From the NCBI RefSeq assembly GCF_004193775.1, contig NC_041002.1:10514485-10578484 (forward strand): a stretch of DNA of 64,000 nucleotides, in the 5' to 3' direction. The notes beneath the pieces are model-generated. The model was not told the origin of the DNA. It did no database searches and saw only the letters and a program-made list of their open reading frames with translations. Origin of the DNA: Glycine soja (taxonomy: Eukaryota > Streptophyta > Magnoliopsida > Fabales > Fabaceae). The position numbers were made by a program, and so were the translations under genes. Of this stretch, positions 48,129 through 60,440 are shown piece after piece. Within the stretch, counting starts at the first letter, position 1. Each line of letters opens with the position of its first letter.

Positions 48129-48650
48129 GATGATGACAACTATCTAAATCATGTACAAAAATATTCTATTTGCGAGACGAGCACTCCCCCTTAAGTTTGT
48201 AAATCATTGCTTAATATTTTTCAGAAAAGATATACCCTTTACCTCTTAGTGAGTCTTTCTCCCCCTTTGGCATTATCAAAAAGTCGATAATACCAAAAGA
48301 AAGCATTCACAAATGGTTCAACCTATTTCAAAACACAGCAAGGCTTTAAATAGCAAAGAGGAATATCCAAAGCAATCACAAAAATAACCAAGTCCAAATA
48401 TCCAAAGCAATCACAAAATAACCAAGTCCAAATATCTAAAGCAATCAAAATATAGAAATAGTGGAATATCCAGAAAATTAAAGACATATAAGACTAGATA
48501 AATTTAGGACAAAAAAAAGTCTTATATGAGTCCGTTGGAGGATCAAAGCAGCAACAAATGAAACTCATATCATCCTCATGATGTGATTCATGAATCCATA
48601 GTGTCAAAACAATCGTCGGCAAATGCCCGAAGATCCCTAAGTTCAGTGAG

Positions 48651-50238
48651 TGTTGTATCAAGTAGCCTCGAAATAATTAAGAAGGGGGCGTTGAATTAAT
48701 TATTAATAAACCTTTACTAATTAAAAATCTATCCTTCTTAATGTTACTAAATTCAATTAGGCTTTTACTATAATGTTAAGAAAGTAAAGAACAGAAATAG
48801 AAACTTAACCAAAAGTAAAAGCAATAATTAAAGTGCACAGCGGAAATTAAAAGTGTAGGGAAGAAGAAGACAAACACAAGAGTTTTATACTGGTTCGACA
48901 ACAACCCGTGCCTACATCCAGTTCCCAAGCGACCTGCGGTCCTTGAGATTTCTTTTCAACCTTGTAAAATCCTTTACAAGCAAAGATCCACAAGGGATAT
49001 ACCCTCCACTTGAACTGATCCACAAGAGATGTACCCTCTCTTGTTCTCAGTTACAACAACCCAAGTAGATGTACCCTCTACTTGTACCACAAAGGATGTA
49101 CCCTCCAATGTGTTAAGACAAAGTTCTCAGGCGGTTAGTCCTTTGAAACTTTGTGAAGGGGAAACAAAAGATATCTTAGGCGGTTAGTCCTTTGAAATCT
49201 TTTGTTTATGGGAAAGGGAAGAATCAAATAAATTCTCAGACTGTGTCATTTTGAATTCTTTGACAAGGGAGAAGGGAGACACAAAAGAATTCAGGCGGTT
49301 AGTCCTTTGTTCTTTTGGGTAAGGGAGAAGAGAGACACAAAAAGAATTCAGGTGATTAGTCCTTGGCGAATTCCTTTTGGCAAAGGGAGAAGAGAATGAA
49401 AAGATATAGCACACTCCTGTTTTCAAGGTTTGGAAACCAGAAAACTTTAAAAAGCTTTTGGAAAAGGAAGAAGAAGAAGAAGTTCAAGAAGATGTTCAAA
49501 GAGATTCAAAGGTTGTAAAAGAATATATGAAAAATTTGTAATAAATGTTGTTTAAATGCAAGTCAAGGTCTTGCTTTTATAGACTCTTCATGTATGGTCA
49601 AGAAAACCATTATAAGAGTTATAACCTTTAGAAAAACCAGAAAACCATTGGAAGAGTTATATCTCTTGATTTTTATTCAAAACTTGTCACTAGTAATCGA
49701 TTACCAAAACCATGTAATCGATTACTCAAAGCTTTTTATGAAAGGATATGACTCTTCACAATTGAGTTTGAATTTCAACCTTAAGATATACTGGTAATCG
49801 ATTACCAATATCTTGTAATCGATTACATCATTTTGAAATCAATTGGAACGTTGCAAATTCAGTTGAAAACTTTTGAAATCAAACTTTGCCACTGGTAATC
49901 GATTACAGGAAACTGGTAATTGATTACCAGAGAGTAAAAACTCTGATAACTTAGAAAATTTTGAGAAAAACTCTTGAAAAACAAAACTATGCTATGTTTG
50001 TTTTTTGAAAAATCTTTTCAATACTTCCCTTGTGAATTCTTATTGATTTCTTCTCTTGAATCTTGAATTCATCTTTTCTTGAATATTGAAATCAAACTTC
50101 TCTTGATTCTTGAATCTTCTTGATTTCTTCTTGTTGACTTAATCTTGAAATCATTCTTTGGGCTTTTTGTCATCAGCTTTGTCATTATCAAAACTACTTG
50201 AATGAACTGGATTCATCATCATGAAGCTTTCTTCTACA
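48651..50238 (-). repeat. Solo LTR, SIRE-related, 1588 bp, decayed TSD
   Basis: On the plus strand TGTTGTATCAAGTAGCC ... TTTCTTCTACA. Flanks GTGAG (48646-48650) and ATGAA (50239-50243) differ by two G/A changes, plausible decay. It is closely similar to 37741-39392, including the GGCGGTTAGTCCTTTG repeats and GGTAATCGATTACC clusters (about 49690-49930). Confidence 0.8.
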
Positions 50239-51028
50239 ATGAAACATCATTCAACAGGGAAGATAAGGAATCCCTTTGTGGTGGTCGGGAGAGTGTTCAT
50301 TCATCAGGAATCGGAAGAGGAAGGTCTTGTTTCCGAACCTATTGGTCATCGACATCCTTTCGATATCCAAAGGAGGCAACAACACCAGCACCAATAGAAA
50401 AAGAACATTTGACTTTAATAAATGGTTCATCATCTAAAGGGACATTAAAATGATGAAGAAAAAGAGTGACAAGATGAGGATATGGAAGAGGTGCATTGGC
50501 CCATAATGCCTTATGCATAATTAAATTTGACGATCGGTTTGAAAAGCCCACAGCAGAATTAAATTTTTCTTAGAGGCCTGAGCAATATTTGTGGAATGTG
50601 GAAGCAAAGTATGAAACATAATATAATGCATGATACGACATTCAAAAATGAATGATCCAGCCTGTTCATTACAGACCATTTTATGTGCATCAGGAGTTGA
50701 ATAGATATGCTTCCAATCATCAACCAAAGTGCCCTCAAAAGGTACACCTTGACTACTCAGTTTTGTCAATGAATAAAATAGAGATTGATCAACCATAATT
50801 GGAATTTTATGCACCTCAGAGAAAATAACACCATCCCTTATTTGTAGATTATTATAAAAGACGCGAACTAATTTAGGATAGAATGGCAGTTTGAAAGACA
50901 TAAAATCAATTAACTCAGAATTTTGAAAAACCTGATAATAATCAAAGGTTTCCCCTTCAAAGAATTCTATGTCTAGATATTTAGGATCAAGAATGATGTG
51001 ATTTGAAAATAAGGAATAGTACCTTTGA

Positions 51029-51080
51029 TGTGACATCCTAGAATTTCTACCCGGAATTTTGTAAGTGTTACATTTAAATG

Positions 51081-51139
<59 letters not shown>

Positions 51140-52751
51140 TTGGTAGAAGTATGTACATTGGGGGAAAGATACGCAGGTTAGACTAATTAACGAAGAGTAA
51201 CCCATAACCGGACGGTTATAGATTAATTCACAATTAATTAGTCTAAAAATTATCGTTTTGTGTGCAACTTAAAATTTAACAAAACCAACCTCTGAACCAC
51301 GCTCAGGGTCTCATTCTGAGCGTTTTGATATATATATTGACTACTTTCGAAAACGGCCCCCGACGAGTGCAGAGAAACGCGAGGAACTGGAACCAGAGAG
51401 GCAGCACACAAACTGAGGCAGGATTTTAGCATCCAAAAAGGTCTAGTTTTTTCTCCTTTATGGCTGAGTATGAGGTCTAATCAAAGGAAAAGGTGGGCCT
51501 TTTTGCTCCAATTAAAATAGGACATGTGGCATTTGCTTTTGAAAAGAAAATGAAAAAGAAAAGAAAAATCATTTTTTATAAAAAGCCAAATCTTCTCTCT
51601 CTTTCTTCAGAAAATTTCAGCAGCTCTCTTTTCTCCCTCCATGTTGCTTTTTCTTCCTCTTCTTCTCCTCCATTGTTGTCCCTCTTGAAGCTCCAAATTC
51701 CTCTTCATTTCTACCCCAAATTGCAAGGAAAAGCTATTTTCGGAGTCTAGGAGCCTACCTCTACTTCGTGGGGCCTTAAATTTCAAGTAAGGGTGGACTT
51801 CTTCTCACTTGAAATCTGTGGGTGTTGGATTTTTGGGAGCTATAATGGGTATTTCTACTAGGTTATTGCTTTAGGGTAGTTGTTTGTGAAGGAAATTGTT
51901 GAAATTATGCTAAACTTGACATGTTTGATGTAAGCAAAATTACCCATGTTGATTTAGGGTTTAATAATGATGCTTTGAGATATATTTATGCTTAAAAGGT
52001 AGATAGAAAACTGGTAGAGAGGATGGGGAGAGTTAACTTAGAGTAAAATGTGAGAATGGTAGTGTGGTAGGTGGAAAAGTGTGAGATTTTGAGGGTTAGA
52101 AAGCCAAATTTGGGGTTAGTGGAAATTGGAGTCTAAAGTGAGTTGATTCTTGTTTAGAATGTCAATTAGGACTTGTAGGAAAGCTTGGTCAGAGCAAATG
52201 AGGAAAATGAGTGACAAATGTGAAAGAAAAGAGCCATTTATAGGGTAAATTGGGTGTTGAGAGGTCAAATTTTGAATAGGTGGAGATTTCACCTTAAAAC
52301 CAGTTTGAGCAAGTCTAAATCAATGTTACAGACTTGATGAAGATGAGAGTTTACCCCAAAATTACCCAATTTTTATTTTCACCTTTCAAACCTTGAAAAT
52401 TCACTAAATTTGATGGGTTTTGGATACCTAGAATTTGCGGGCTGGCTGCGCACTAAGCACGGTGCTCTCTTGCTCAACATTCTCTAGGGTTTTGTTCTTG
52501 CTTAGCAATTCTGGCTTCGTCGCTAAGCGGATGAGCCTCGCTTAGCCAATCTGGCTCGCTAAGCGAGCCCTTCAGCAACATTTCAAAATTTTCTATTCTT
52601 TAGCCTAAAAACCCAATTAAGTTCAACATTAGTCATCAAAAAATGGAGTTTCCACTGCATAAATTCACACAAGAATAAATTATTTACAAATCTCACAAAA
52701 GAAACCATAAATTAGAGTTGCATTGCTACTTTTTATCATATTTTTAATGCA
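51029..52751 (+). repeat. Solo LTR, unassigned family, 1723 bp, TSD TTTGA/TTTAA
   Basis: TGTGACATCCTAGAATTTC ... TTTTTAATGCA. Flanks TTTGA (51024-51028) and TTTAA (52752-52756) differ by one transition. It contains an (AT)n run (51083-51137) and a cluster of CTAAGCG/CGCTTAG words at 52440-52570. Orientation is arbitrary because no internal sequence is attached. Confidence 0.75.
51083..51137. repeat. (AT)n microsatellite, ~55 bp
   Basis: Uninterrupted TA dinucleotide run near the start of the 51029 LTR; expected to vary in length between individuals. Confidence 0.95.
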
Positions 52752-53462
52752 TTTAATACTCAGGAATAGCAATTAAGCGTTGTTGTGGAGGTTGAGCCTT
52801 TTCTCTTCTTAGAGGGTTCTGCCATTTGGTAGTGTTTCTACAAATTTTGTTCAATGGGGTTTGTAGAGAATTGAAAAAGATGAAATTTGCACTTTGTTTA
52901 AAGTAATTTGGATAAGAAATGAGAAAGATATGAGGATTTGAAGATTTGGGTATGGAGGGTGCTGTCAAGGAGAAAGAGGAAGAACGAGTTTTGCGCAAGG
53001 AGAGAGAAAGAGCAGAATTTATAGGTAGGGATGAGCTGTAATCGGTTACAGCTCATGGTAATCGATTATAGGCTTATCCTATAACTGCCAAAGCCTTCGA
53101 GTAATTGATTACAACCTATTGTAATCGATTACAGGGGTCTTGTTCTATGGTAATGGATTAGAGGAGTGGTAATCGATTACCTGACCCTAAAATATGGTAT
53201 TCCAAGTAAAATAATCACGAAAATCAATCATTTGTCACCCACAAAAGTACTCATTTAGTATAAATAATAAAAATAGACAGTCATCATAAATAATCATGAA
53301 CGATAACACAAGCACTTCACTCAACAAAAAATTAATCAATCATTATAATCAATCATGAAAGATAACTATCAAGCACAATCATTTTTCTTAATCAAAGGAA
53401 ACAATCATCATAAACAAGCATGATTAACAACCATCAAAGCCAATTTATTATAAACAATCAAA

Positions 53463-55011
53463 ATTGCTATGAACCTAAGTTATGTATGTCTATGAGTCCT
53501 AATTCTCTTCTAATAGCAAAGAAATTTTCTTTAGGGAGAGGTTTTGTAAAGATATTAGTTAACTGATTCTTTGTGTCAACAAATTCTAGTACACAATCCC
53601 CTTTTTGAACATGATATCTCAAGAAATGATTCCTTATTTCAATATGCTTTGTTCTAGAGTGCAGAATAGGACTTTTAGATAGATTGATTGCACTCTTGTT
53701 ACCACACCAAATAGGAATATGATCAAGTATTAATCCATAGTCAGAAAGTTGTTGTTTCATCCAAAGTATTTATGCACAACTTCCAGCAGAAATATATTCT
53801 GCCTCAATAGTGGATAAGGCAACACTATTTTGTTTTATACTATGCCATGATACTAGAGCAGAACCAATAAAATGACATGTTCCACTAGTGCTCTTTCTAT
53901 TAGTTTTGCATCGGACAAAATTGGAATCAGAGTATCCTATTAGGTTATTAGAGGAATTCTTAGGATACCATAATCCTAGATTTATAGTGCCTAATAAGTA
54001 TCTCATTATTCTTTTAACTGCACTAAGGTGACATTCTTTGGGATTTGCTTGGTATCTTGTACACATAAATACACTAAACATTATATTAGGTCTACTTGCA
54101 GATAAATAAAGAAGAGATCTGATCATACCTCTATATTTCTTTATATCTATTGACTGGTCGGTTTCATCTTTATCTAGATAGTAAGCAGTGCTCATAGAAG
54201 TGACCATGTGTTTAGCATTTTCCATCCCAAACCTGTTAATTAGTGTTTTGCGATATTTTGATTGACTAATAAATATACCATTCTTTGTTTGCAGTCCAAG
54301 GAAGAAATTTAACTCACCCATCATTGACATTTCAAATTCATTTTGCATATCTTGAGAGAATTCTTTGCAAAGAGAATCATTAGTTGACCCAAAGATTATA
54401 TCATCAACATATATTTGTACTAAGAGAATATCATTCAATTTTCTTTTGATAAAAAGGGTGGTATCAACCTTTCCTCTTGAAAAGCCCTTTTCTAAAAGAA
54501 ATTTGCTCAGACGTTCATACCAAGCCCTAGGGGCTTGTTTTAAACAATATAGAGCCTTTTTCAATTTAAAGATGTGATTAGGATTTTTTGAGTTTTCAAA
54601 ACCAGGAGGTTGATCCACATATACTTCTTGGATAAAAACATTTAAAAAGGCACTTTTAACATCCATTTGATAGAGTTTAAAATCCATTATGGATGCAAAA
54701 GCCAATAACATTCTAATGGCTTCTAATCTAGCTACTGGAGCATAGGTTTCCTCATAATCTATTCCTTCTTCTTGATTATATCATTTGGCCACTAGCCTAG
54801 CCTTATTTCTAATTACTATTCCATGTTCATCCAATTTGTTTCTAAATACCCATTTAGTTCCTATAATTGGATGATTATCAGGTTTGTCAACTAATTCTCA
54901 AACATTATTTCTTTCAAATTGATTTAACTCTTCTTGCATAGCAATAACCTAGTGTTCATCAATTATGGCTTCATTTAAGTTTTTCGGTTCAATTAAAGAA
55001 ACAAAAGTCAT
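53463..55011 (-). pseudogene. pol: Ty1/copia reverse transcriptase and RNase H
   Basis: The minus-strand RT start (about 55000-54715) has stops but shows GTKWVFRNKLDEHG and EETYAPVARLEAIR. The open 313-codon part (54711-53770) has MDVKSAFLNVFIQEVYVDQP, LKQAPRAWYERL, the catalytic YVDDIIFGS, and TRYQANPKECHLSAVKRIM. RNase H follows (GYSDSNFVRCKTNRKSTSG, VALSTIEAEYISAGSC). After a stop at about 53770, 53760-53467 continues (IPIWCGNKSAINLSKSP, RTKHIEIRNHFLR). The catalytic Asp pair is intact, but stops prevent a single polyprotein. Confidence 0.88.
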
Positions 55012-55016
55012 ATTAT

Positions 55017-56092
55017 TGTGAATGTATGTATACATGATTTTGATGATGTCAAAGAAGAATCTAACAAGGCTGCTTCAAATGATAAGCATTTGCTTCAAGA
55101 ATAATTCAAGATTGCTTCAACAAACAAAGCCTTGTTTCAAGATTCACTAAAGACCAAGTCTTGCCTTAAAACAAAGTGCTTTCAAGACATGCAAGGCTCT
55201 GGTAATCGATTACCAGGAAGTGTAATTGATTACCAAAAGACAGGGTTGAGAAATAGCTGTTGAAAAATGTTTTGAATTTGAATTTTCAACATGTAATCGA
55301 TTACAATATGTCTGTAATCGATTACCAGCAACGAAACTTTGGAAATTCAAATTCAAAAGTCATAACCCTTCAAATTATAACTGTGTAATCGATTACACAA
55401 ACATTGTAATCGATTACCAGTGGAAAGTTTTTAGAAAATCTGCCAACAGTCACATCTTTTCATTAGATTTGTGAATGACCATCAAAGGCCTATAAATAGG
55501 TGACTTGGGCACGAATTTGAAGAGAGGGTTTTAATTGATCAAAATGTTCAATCCTCTCAAAAGATTGAGAGAGTTTTGCTTGGCAAAAATGTCTTATCCT
55601 CTCAAAAGACAATGAGAGAGATTCCAAAAGAACTTCGTTGTCAAATGCTCTCTCAAAAGAAATCCTTCACCAAACACTTGCAAAATCTATAAGGATTCTT
55701 ACATGATCTTCATTGTAATATTCTTCTCTTGAAGAGAGAATTCTTCTTCCATTCTTCTTATTCAATGAGATTGGTTAAGAGACTGTAAGTCTCTTGCTGT
55801 AAAGCATCTGAACACAAGGGATGGGTTGTCCCTGTGTGGTTCAGACTTTGTAAAGGAATTTACAAAGATAGTGGAAATCTCAAGTGGGTTGCTTGAGTAC
55901 TGGACGTAGGCACGGGAAGTGGTCAAACCAGTATAAAATTGTGTTTGCATTTTCTCTTCCCTTATCTTATTTATTTTGTTGCAATCAATTGTGTCTTGCA
56001 TGTTTAAAGAACATTGTTAAATTGATTGTTGTTGCTTCTTCTGCATTCTAAGCCTATCCCTCTTAAGATTATTGAGGCCACAAGGTCCAACA
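55017..56092 (+). repeat. Solo LTR, SIRE type, 1076 bp, TSD ATTAT
   Basis: TGTGAATGTATGTATACATG ... GGCCACAAGGTCCAACA between perfect ATTAT copies (55012-55016 and 56093-56097). It belongs to the same family as 35028-36060, including GGTAATCGATTACC motifs (about 55200-55425), and interrupts the copia pol between integrase and RT. Confidence 0.93.
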
Positions 56093-56097
56093 ATTAT

Positions 56098-57058
56098 TGC
56101 ATGCATCTTTGAGAGAGTGTCTAGTTGTTACCCCTTTTGAAGTTTTCCACTCTTTTGGAATATATGTATTTGTACTTGTTTTAGTTTCAACAATTTGAAG
56201 GTCTTCTTCATTTCCATTTCCTTTGCCTTTGTGCCCATTCTCATCAATGTGCATGTCTTCTAGAGAATATGTAACATCATCAAGTGTTTCCTTTCTTGGC
56301 CTTATAGGGTTAGTTTCATCAAAAGCAACATAGATAGATTCTTCAATAACCATAGTTCTTTTGTTATAAGTTCTAAAGGCTTTACTATTCAAGGAATAGC
56401 CAAGGAATATTCCTTCATCAGATTTTGCATCAAACTTACCTAAGTTGTATTTTCTGTTGTTTAGCACAAAACACTTACATCCAAAAACATGAAGATGACA
56501 AATGTTCAGATTTTTTCCCTTATACAATTCATATGGAGTTTTCTTCAAGATTGGTATAATTAAAGCTCTATTCATTATATCTCATGCAGTATTAACAGGT
56601 TTAGCCCAGAAATATTTAGGATGATTTGTATCATTAAACAAAGTTCTAGCTATTTCTTCTAAAGATCTATTTTTCCTCTCAACTACTCTATTTTGTTGAG
56701 GGGTTCTAGGTGCAGAAAAATTGTGTTCAATGTCATTTTCATCAAAAAATGATTGAAAATCTTTATTTTCAAAGTCTCCTCCATGATCACTCCTAATAAA
56801 TGCAATATTGAGATTTTTCTTGTTTTGAATGATTTTAGCAAGTTTCTTAAAAGCATGAAAAACATCTTTTTTGTGAGTAAGAAATAATGTCCATGTAAAT
56901 CTTGAATAATCATTAACTATAACAAGAGCATAGTAATTTCCTCCAAAACTCATAATTCTACAGGGACCAAAAAGATCCATATGCAGAAGTTGTAAAGGTT
57001 GAGTTGTAGAAATAATATTCTTTGATTTGAAGGAAACCCTTGTTTTCCTTTTGGACAT
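56098..57058 (-). pseudogene. pol: Ty1/copia integrase
   Basis: 57058-56582 carries the core: Asp in LLHMDLFGPCR, Asp in FIRSDHGGDFENKDF, and Glu in NRVVERKNRSLEEIA, so the D,D-E triad is complete. A stop at 56580 precedes 56575-56098, the integrase C-terminal region (PYELYKGKNLNICHLHVFGC, GIFLGYSLNSKAFRTYN, ESIYVAFDE). It then runs into the solo LTR at 56092. Confidence 0.87.
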
Positions 57059-57597
57059 GCATCACATAATCTATCTTTTTCAATTTTAAGTTTTGGTAAA
57101 CCAATTAATAAATCCTTAGAAATTAGTTTATTTAAATGTTCCATGTTTATATGAGCAATTCTTTTATGCAATAACCAAGAATCATCATCTTTACTAAGAA
57201 AACATTGAGCATGATTTGATGTTTTATCTAAATTTATCATGTATACATTATTTGTTCTATAGCCCATATGTTTTATATTTTTATCATGTTTATTTTCAAT
57301 AACACAATTATGAGAATCAAATGATACTAGAAAGTCTTTATCACATAATTGACTAACACTTAGTAGACTATGCTTAAGACCATCAACAAATAGAACATTT
57401 TCAATGGAGGCAGATGGATTCATACCTATATTTTTGACTCCAAGAATTCTACCTTTATTGTTGTCGCCATAAGTCCCATGTCCACTATTCATGGGAGAAA
57501 TATGAGTAAAATTTGATGCATCTCCTGTCATGTGTTTAGAGCATCCGCTATCAATGTACCAACTTTTCTTCAACGAATCATATATAATCATATTTAT
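56950..57597 (-). pseudogene. pol: Ty1/copia protease and GAG-pre-integrase
   Basis: Minus-strand 57591-56950: the aspartic protease motif SWYIDSGCSKHMTGD with its Asp intact, ILGVKNIG, ENVLFVDGLKHSLLSVSQL, then the pre-integrase zinc-binding region (LLHKRIAHINMEHLNKL, DACPKGKQ). A frameshift at about 57050 separates it from the integrase frame. Protease would mature the polyprotein. Confidence 0.85.
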
Positions 57598-59331
57598 GAC
57601 TTAGGTACCCAAATTTTCTTGGGTCCTTGAATGTTAGTTTTGATGATCCTTTTGGAACCCATATCATTTTAATATTATTACTATTTTTCCTAAAATAACA
57701 CGTAGATGCACCATGTCCTTTCTTTCCACAGTAAAAACATGTTAAGAAAGGAGAACTATTCTTTTGAGTAGATGCAAAGAAGTTTTTATACAATTTTTGT
57801 TGTTTGTAAGGTCTATATCCTAATCCATCTTTATCAAACATACATCTTTGCTTTCCTAGTATAATATCTAAATTATTTTTGCCAATAGTAAATTTGACAA
57901 GAGAATTTTTCATATCCTTGATTTCTTCTATAAACTTTTTACAACATTTACATGAGTTAGATGCTTCTTTACTATCTTTATTACTTTTATGGTTGAAGAT
58001 TGATTTGTGTCAATTGGTTTTAAAGTTTTGACTTCAGTCCTGAGATTTTCTAATTCTTTATTTAATTTCAAAACTTCCTTTTCTAAATTTGAAATATTTT
58101 TCTTAGAAAATGAAACTAGTTTTGCAAGTTTGACTGATTCTTTATGCAAGTCATTGAATGCATCTTGAAGTTCATCAAAGGAAATAGATAAGTTAATGTT
58201 AGAAGATGTTACCTCTTCTTCACTTTCATAATTTTTGGCCATGAGACTTAGATTCATGACTTCATTTTTTGAGTCTCTGAATGAATCCATATCGTTATCT
58301 TCCCAAGTGATGTAAGCTTTCATTTCTTTCTTATCATTGAAGGTTTTCGTGTCAGATTTTTCCATTCTTTTCTTGAAACTAGGGTAATCAACTCTCAAAT
58401 GTCCAGGTTGGTTACATTCATAACACTTTGGAATAGAAGATGAATCTTCTCCTCTTTTCTTTGGTTTGAAGTTTGATCTTCTTTGATTTCCTTTGTTTCT
58501 TAGGAATTTATTAAATCTCTTTACAAAGAAACTAAAATCATCATCTTCTTCTATTTCATTCAAGTCCTCTTTGTCACTTTCTTCTAGAATTGAAGATAAG
58601 GCTTTAAGTGCGATTCCTTTCTTTTTCTTGCCATTTTCTTCATGTTGATTTAGTCTCATAAGTTCTATTTTGTGTTCCTAAAGCTTTCCAAAAAGAGTTG
58701 CAAGAGACATGTTAGTGAGATCTCTTGATTCTGTAATTGCAGTTACCTTTGGTTGCCATTCCCTGCTTAAACATCTCAAAACTTTGTTAATGAGATCCTC
58801 ATTAGGAAATATCTTTCCTAATGATGCTAGATGATTTACTATATGTGCGAATCACTTTTGCATATCTTGTATGGTCTCATTTTGATTCATTCTAAAAATT
58901 TCATATTCATGAGTTAGGGTGTTTATTCTAGATCTCTTTACATCATTTGTTCCTTCATGGGTTACTTGTAAGGTATCCCACATTTCTTTTACATTCTTAC
59001 AATTTGATACTCTAAAGTATTCATTCATGCCTAATGCAGAGGCAATTATGTTTTAGGCCTTTAAGTCATATTGTACCCTTCTTCTTTCTTCATCCCATTG
59101 TTCCCTGGGTTTTTCTATAGTTGTGTTTCCTACTACCATTGTAGGGATGTAAGGACCGATTTCAATGGCTTCCTTGATGTTTAAATCCATAACCTCTATG
59201 AATATTTGCATACTAATTTTCCAGTAATGGTAACCCACTCCATCGAATATAGGAGGCCTATTAATAGATTTTCCTTCGAGAAATAGAAAGTTTGATGAGG
59301 CCATAACTATTCTTGAAGTTTCCAAACTTTA
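57578..59331 (-). pseudogene. gag: Ty1/copia gag
   Basis: Starts at 59325 (METSRIVMASSNFLFLEGKS, RPPIFDGVGYHYWKISMQIF), has a stop at 59053, then decayed sequence to 58660. The 243-codon block 58659-57928 holds a zinc knuckle CYECNQPGHLRVDY whose last Cys is Tyr, and a coiled-coil region (KKNISNLEKEVLKLNKELEN). After a shift, 57913-57578 carries a second, intact knuckle CFYCGKKGHGASTC and WVPKGSS. Broken by stops and shifts, so no complete Gag. Confidence 0.85.
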
Positions 59332-59343
59332 AACAAGAATCAA

Positions 59344-59355
59344 GCTTTGATACCA
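59344..59355 (-). other. Primer-binding site of the SIRE-like element
   Basis: On the minus strand TGGTATCAAAGC, matching the initiator tRNA-Met word TGGTATCAGAGC with one change, two bases after the 5' LTR. Confidence 0.85.
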
Positions 59356-59357
59356 CT

Positions 59358-60440
59358 TGTTGGACAAGTGGCCTCAATAACTTAAGACGGGGGGTGAATT
59401 AAGTTTCAAAATTTTCCCACTAACAAACTTTAATTCCCTCTTTAAATGATATATGACAGATTTAATATGCAAAAGAAGGAGCAACAAAAAATTTAATCGA
59501 TGTTCTTTAAATGCGCAAGCCAAAATTAATTGCAATAATATAAATCAGATAAGGGAAGAGAGAATTGCAAACTTGATTTATATTGGTTGTACCACTTCTA
59601 GTGCCTACGTCCAGTACTCAAGCAACCCACTTGAGATTTCCACTATCCTTGTAAAATTCATTTACAACTTATGAACCACCTAGGGATCCCTTTCCCTTGT
59701 GTTTACGAAACTCACAAAACAAGAGACACACAACCTCTTGATCACAACAATTTTCTTTCTGAAGTACAAAAGTTTTTCTCTCTTTTAGAGGAGAATGATA
59801 CAAATTGAAGATCTTTGAAGAATCCTTAATTGATCTGCAAGTGTTTGGCCAAAGGTTTATTTTTGAGAGAATAAGACAACGAGGTTTTGAAAAACTCTGA
59901 AGATTTTTGTAGACAAGTCACATATTTATTGGCCTTTGGTGGTTTTTCAAAAACTCATGAAGGGATGTGACTTTTTAGAGTTATTTTTAAAATTTCCTCA
60001 CTGGTAATCGATTATAGATCTTTGGTAATCGATTACACAGTTATTTAATGAGGAGTCATGCCTTTTCAATTTGAATTTCAGGAGTTTCGTTACTGGTAAT
60101 CGATTACATACATGTGGTAATCGATTACAACTTTTAAAATTCAAATTTAAAACTTCCTGAAAGCCTTTTAAAACCAATTGTGCTTCTGGTAATCGATTAC
60201 CAGTGAAAACTACTTTTTCAGAAATATAAAAATATTTAAAAACTTTTTATAGATAATTTGAAAATTATGTTTTTAAGGTCAAACCTTTTCAATCATTAAG
60301 AGATTATTTTAACAAAAATGGACTAAAGTGAATCTTTTCTCTTGATCTTTTGCTTACTTGATCTTGACTTTGGACTTGAAGTAAACTTGAGTTTCTTTTA
60401 TCTTTGGCATCATCAAAACCTTTATACATATGCAATCACA
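59358..60440 (-). repeat. 5' LTR of the SIRE-like element, 1083 bp
   Basis: On the plus strand TGTTGGACAAGTGG ... ATGCAATCACA; in element sense TGTGATTGCATATG ... TCCAACA. Retains the 215 bp missing from the 3' LTR. Three pairs of GGTAATCGATTACC-type motifs at about 60000-60200. Confidence 0.9.

Larger units (their letters stand above)
50239..53000 (-). pseudogene. 3' ORF of the SIRE-like element (env-like position), split by an LTR
   Basis: Minus-strand start at 52998 (MRKTRSSSFSLTAPSIPKSS) runs to IPEY at 52753, is cut by the insertion 51029-52751, and resumes at about 51020 (RYYSLFSNHIILDPKYLDIE) through WKHIYSTPDAHKMVCNEQAG to 50521. A frameshift leads to 50551-50339 (HKALWANAPLPYPHLVTLFL). 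It lies downstream of RT/RNase H where SIRE1 carries an env-like ORF. The sequence itself resembles what I recall as a plant-transposon-associated domain, and I see no clear signal peptide or fusion-protein features. Function unknown. Confidence 0.6.
47247..60440 (-). mobile_element. SIRE/Maximus-like Ty1/copia element, minus strand, 13.2 kb with inserts
   Basis: 5' LTR 59358-60440, primer site 59344-59355, gag, protease, integrase, RT/RNase H, a 3' ORF, a polypurine tract at 48115 and 3' LTR 47247-48114. Flanks GAGAC (47242-47246) and GAGGC (60441-60445) form a target duplication with one transition. Three LTRs are inserted inside (48651-50238, 51029-52751, 55017-56092). Removing them leaves about 8.8 kb. 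Integrase lies before RT, the defining order of Ty1/copia. Confidence 0.9.
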
